Below are positions 5,161-5,219 of a DNA stretch of 5,219 nt, piece by piece. Origin of the DNA: Actinomycetes bacterium (GTDB lineage Bacteria > Actinomycetota > Actinomycetes > Actinomycetales > Microbacteriaceae). The position numbers were made by a program, and so were the translations under genes. Positions within the stretch are counted from its first letter, which is position 1. Each line of letters starts with the position of its first letter. The stretch lies in assembly GCA_023390155.1 (NCBI GenBank), contig JAEWDJ010000071.1:1-5219 (forward strand), read 5' to 3'. A model generated the notes under the pieces. That model searched no databases. It had not been told where the DNA came from and saw nothing but the letters and a program-made list of their open reading frames with translations.

Positions 5161-5219
5161 CTATGCGGCCCGGCCGGCCGCGCCCGCGAAGGCTCCCGGC
5201 GTCGTGCCGAGGGTGCGGC
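5161..5219 (-). CDS. C-terminal end of a gene, possibly an AraC-family regulator (partial)
   Basis: Only the last 19 codons or so are in the window, ending in TAG at 5163-5161. The readable residues RTLGTTPGAF followed by an Ala/Gly-rich tail resemble the end of the second helix-turn-helix of AraC-family activators (typically ...LGxTPxxFR). If correct, a transcription factor gene lies directly upstream of fetB, 10 bases away, in the same direction. The stretch is too short for a firm family call. Confidence 0.42.
   Translation of the reverse strand, partial: RTLGTTPGAFAGAAGRAA

Noticed and set aside
1..5219. Mobile element, CRISPR array or prophage signals
   Set aside because: No transposase, integrase, regularly spaced repeats or terminal inverted repeats were seen, and base composition looks even across the window.

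Overview
The window is high-GC DNA, densely packed with genes, with almost no intergenic space. It holds a split flagellar locus of a motile Gram-positive-type bacterium, most likely an actinobacterium in the broad sense. The reasons are the very G/C-rich third codon positions, several GTG starts, FliM and FliN of the actinobacterial style, FlbD next to MotA, and sigma-28/WhiG-type promoters. The genus cannot be fixed from the sequence.

Layout, left to right. Bases 1-62 contain no gene, only a weak inverted repeat. A minus-strand operon then runs leftward from 2287 to 63: fliM, fliN and a 206-residue protein that looks like a minimal CHAT/caspase-like (clan CD) domain. The three genes are separated by only 4 and 1 bases. 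A 136-bp divergent control region (2288-2423) holds two outward-facing sigma-28-type promoters, each reading TAAC-N15-GCCGATAG. Rightward from it runs the plus-strand operon flbD, motA, motB (2424-4382). A convergent junction of 18 bases follows, then a minus-strand FetB-type (UPF0014) ABC permease gene (4401-5150). The last 59 bases are the tail of another minus-strand gene whose C-terminus resembles an AraC-family regulator.

How the genes work together: FliM and FliN build the rotor C-ring that receives the chemotaxis signal. MotA and MotB are the ion-driven stator that pushes on the rotor. FlbD is a small flagellar protein often encoded beside motAB. The two sigma-28-type promoters would turn on rotor switch and stator together, as expected for a late flagellar class. 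The fetB region is a separate metabolic unit.

The two items most worth following are the mirrored promoter pair, whose left arm probably gives a leaderless fliM mRNA starting at GTG 2287, and the CHAT-like protein (His63/Cys109) coupled to fliN, which has no role in known flagellar biology.
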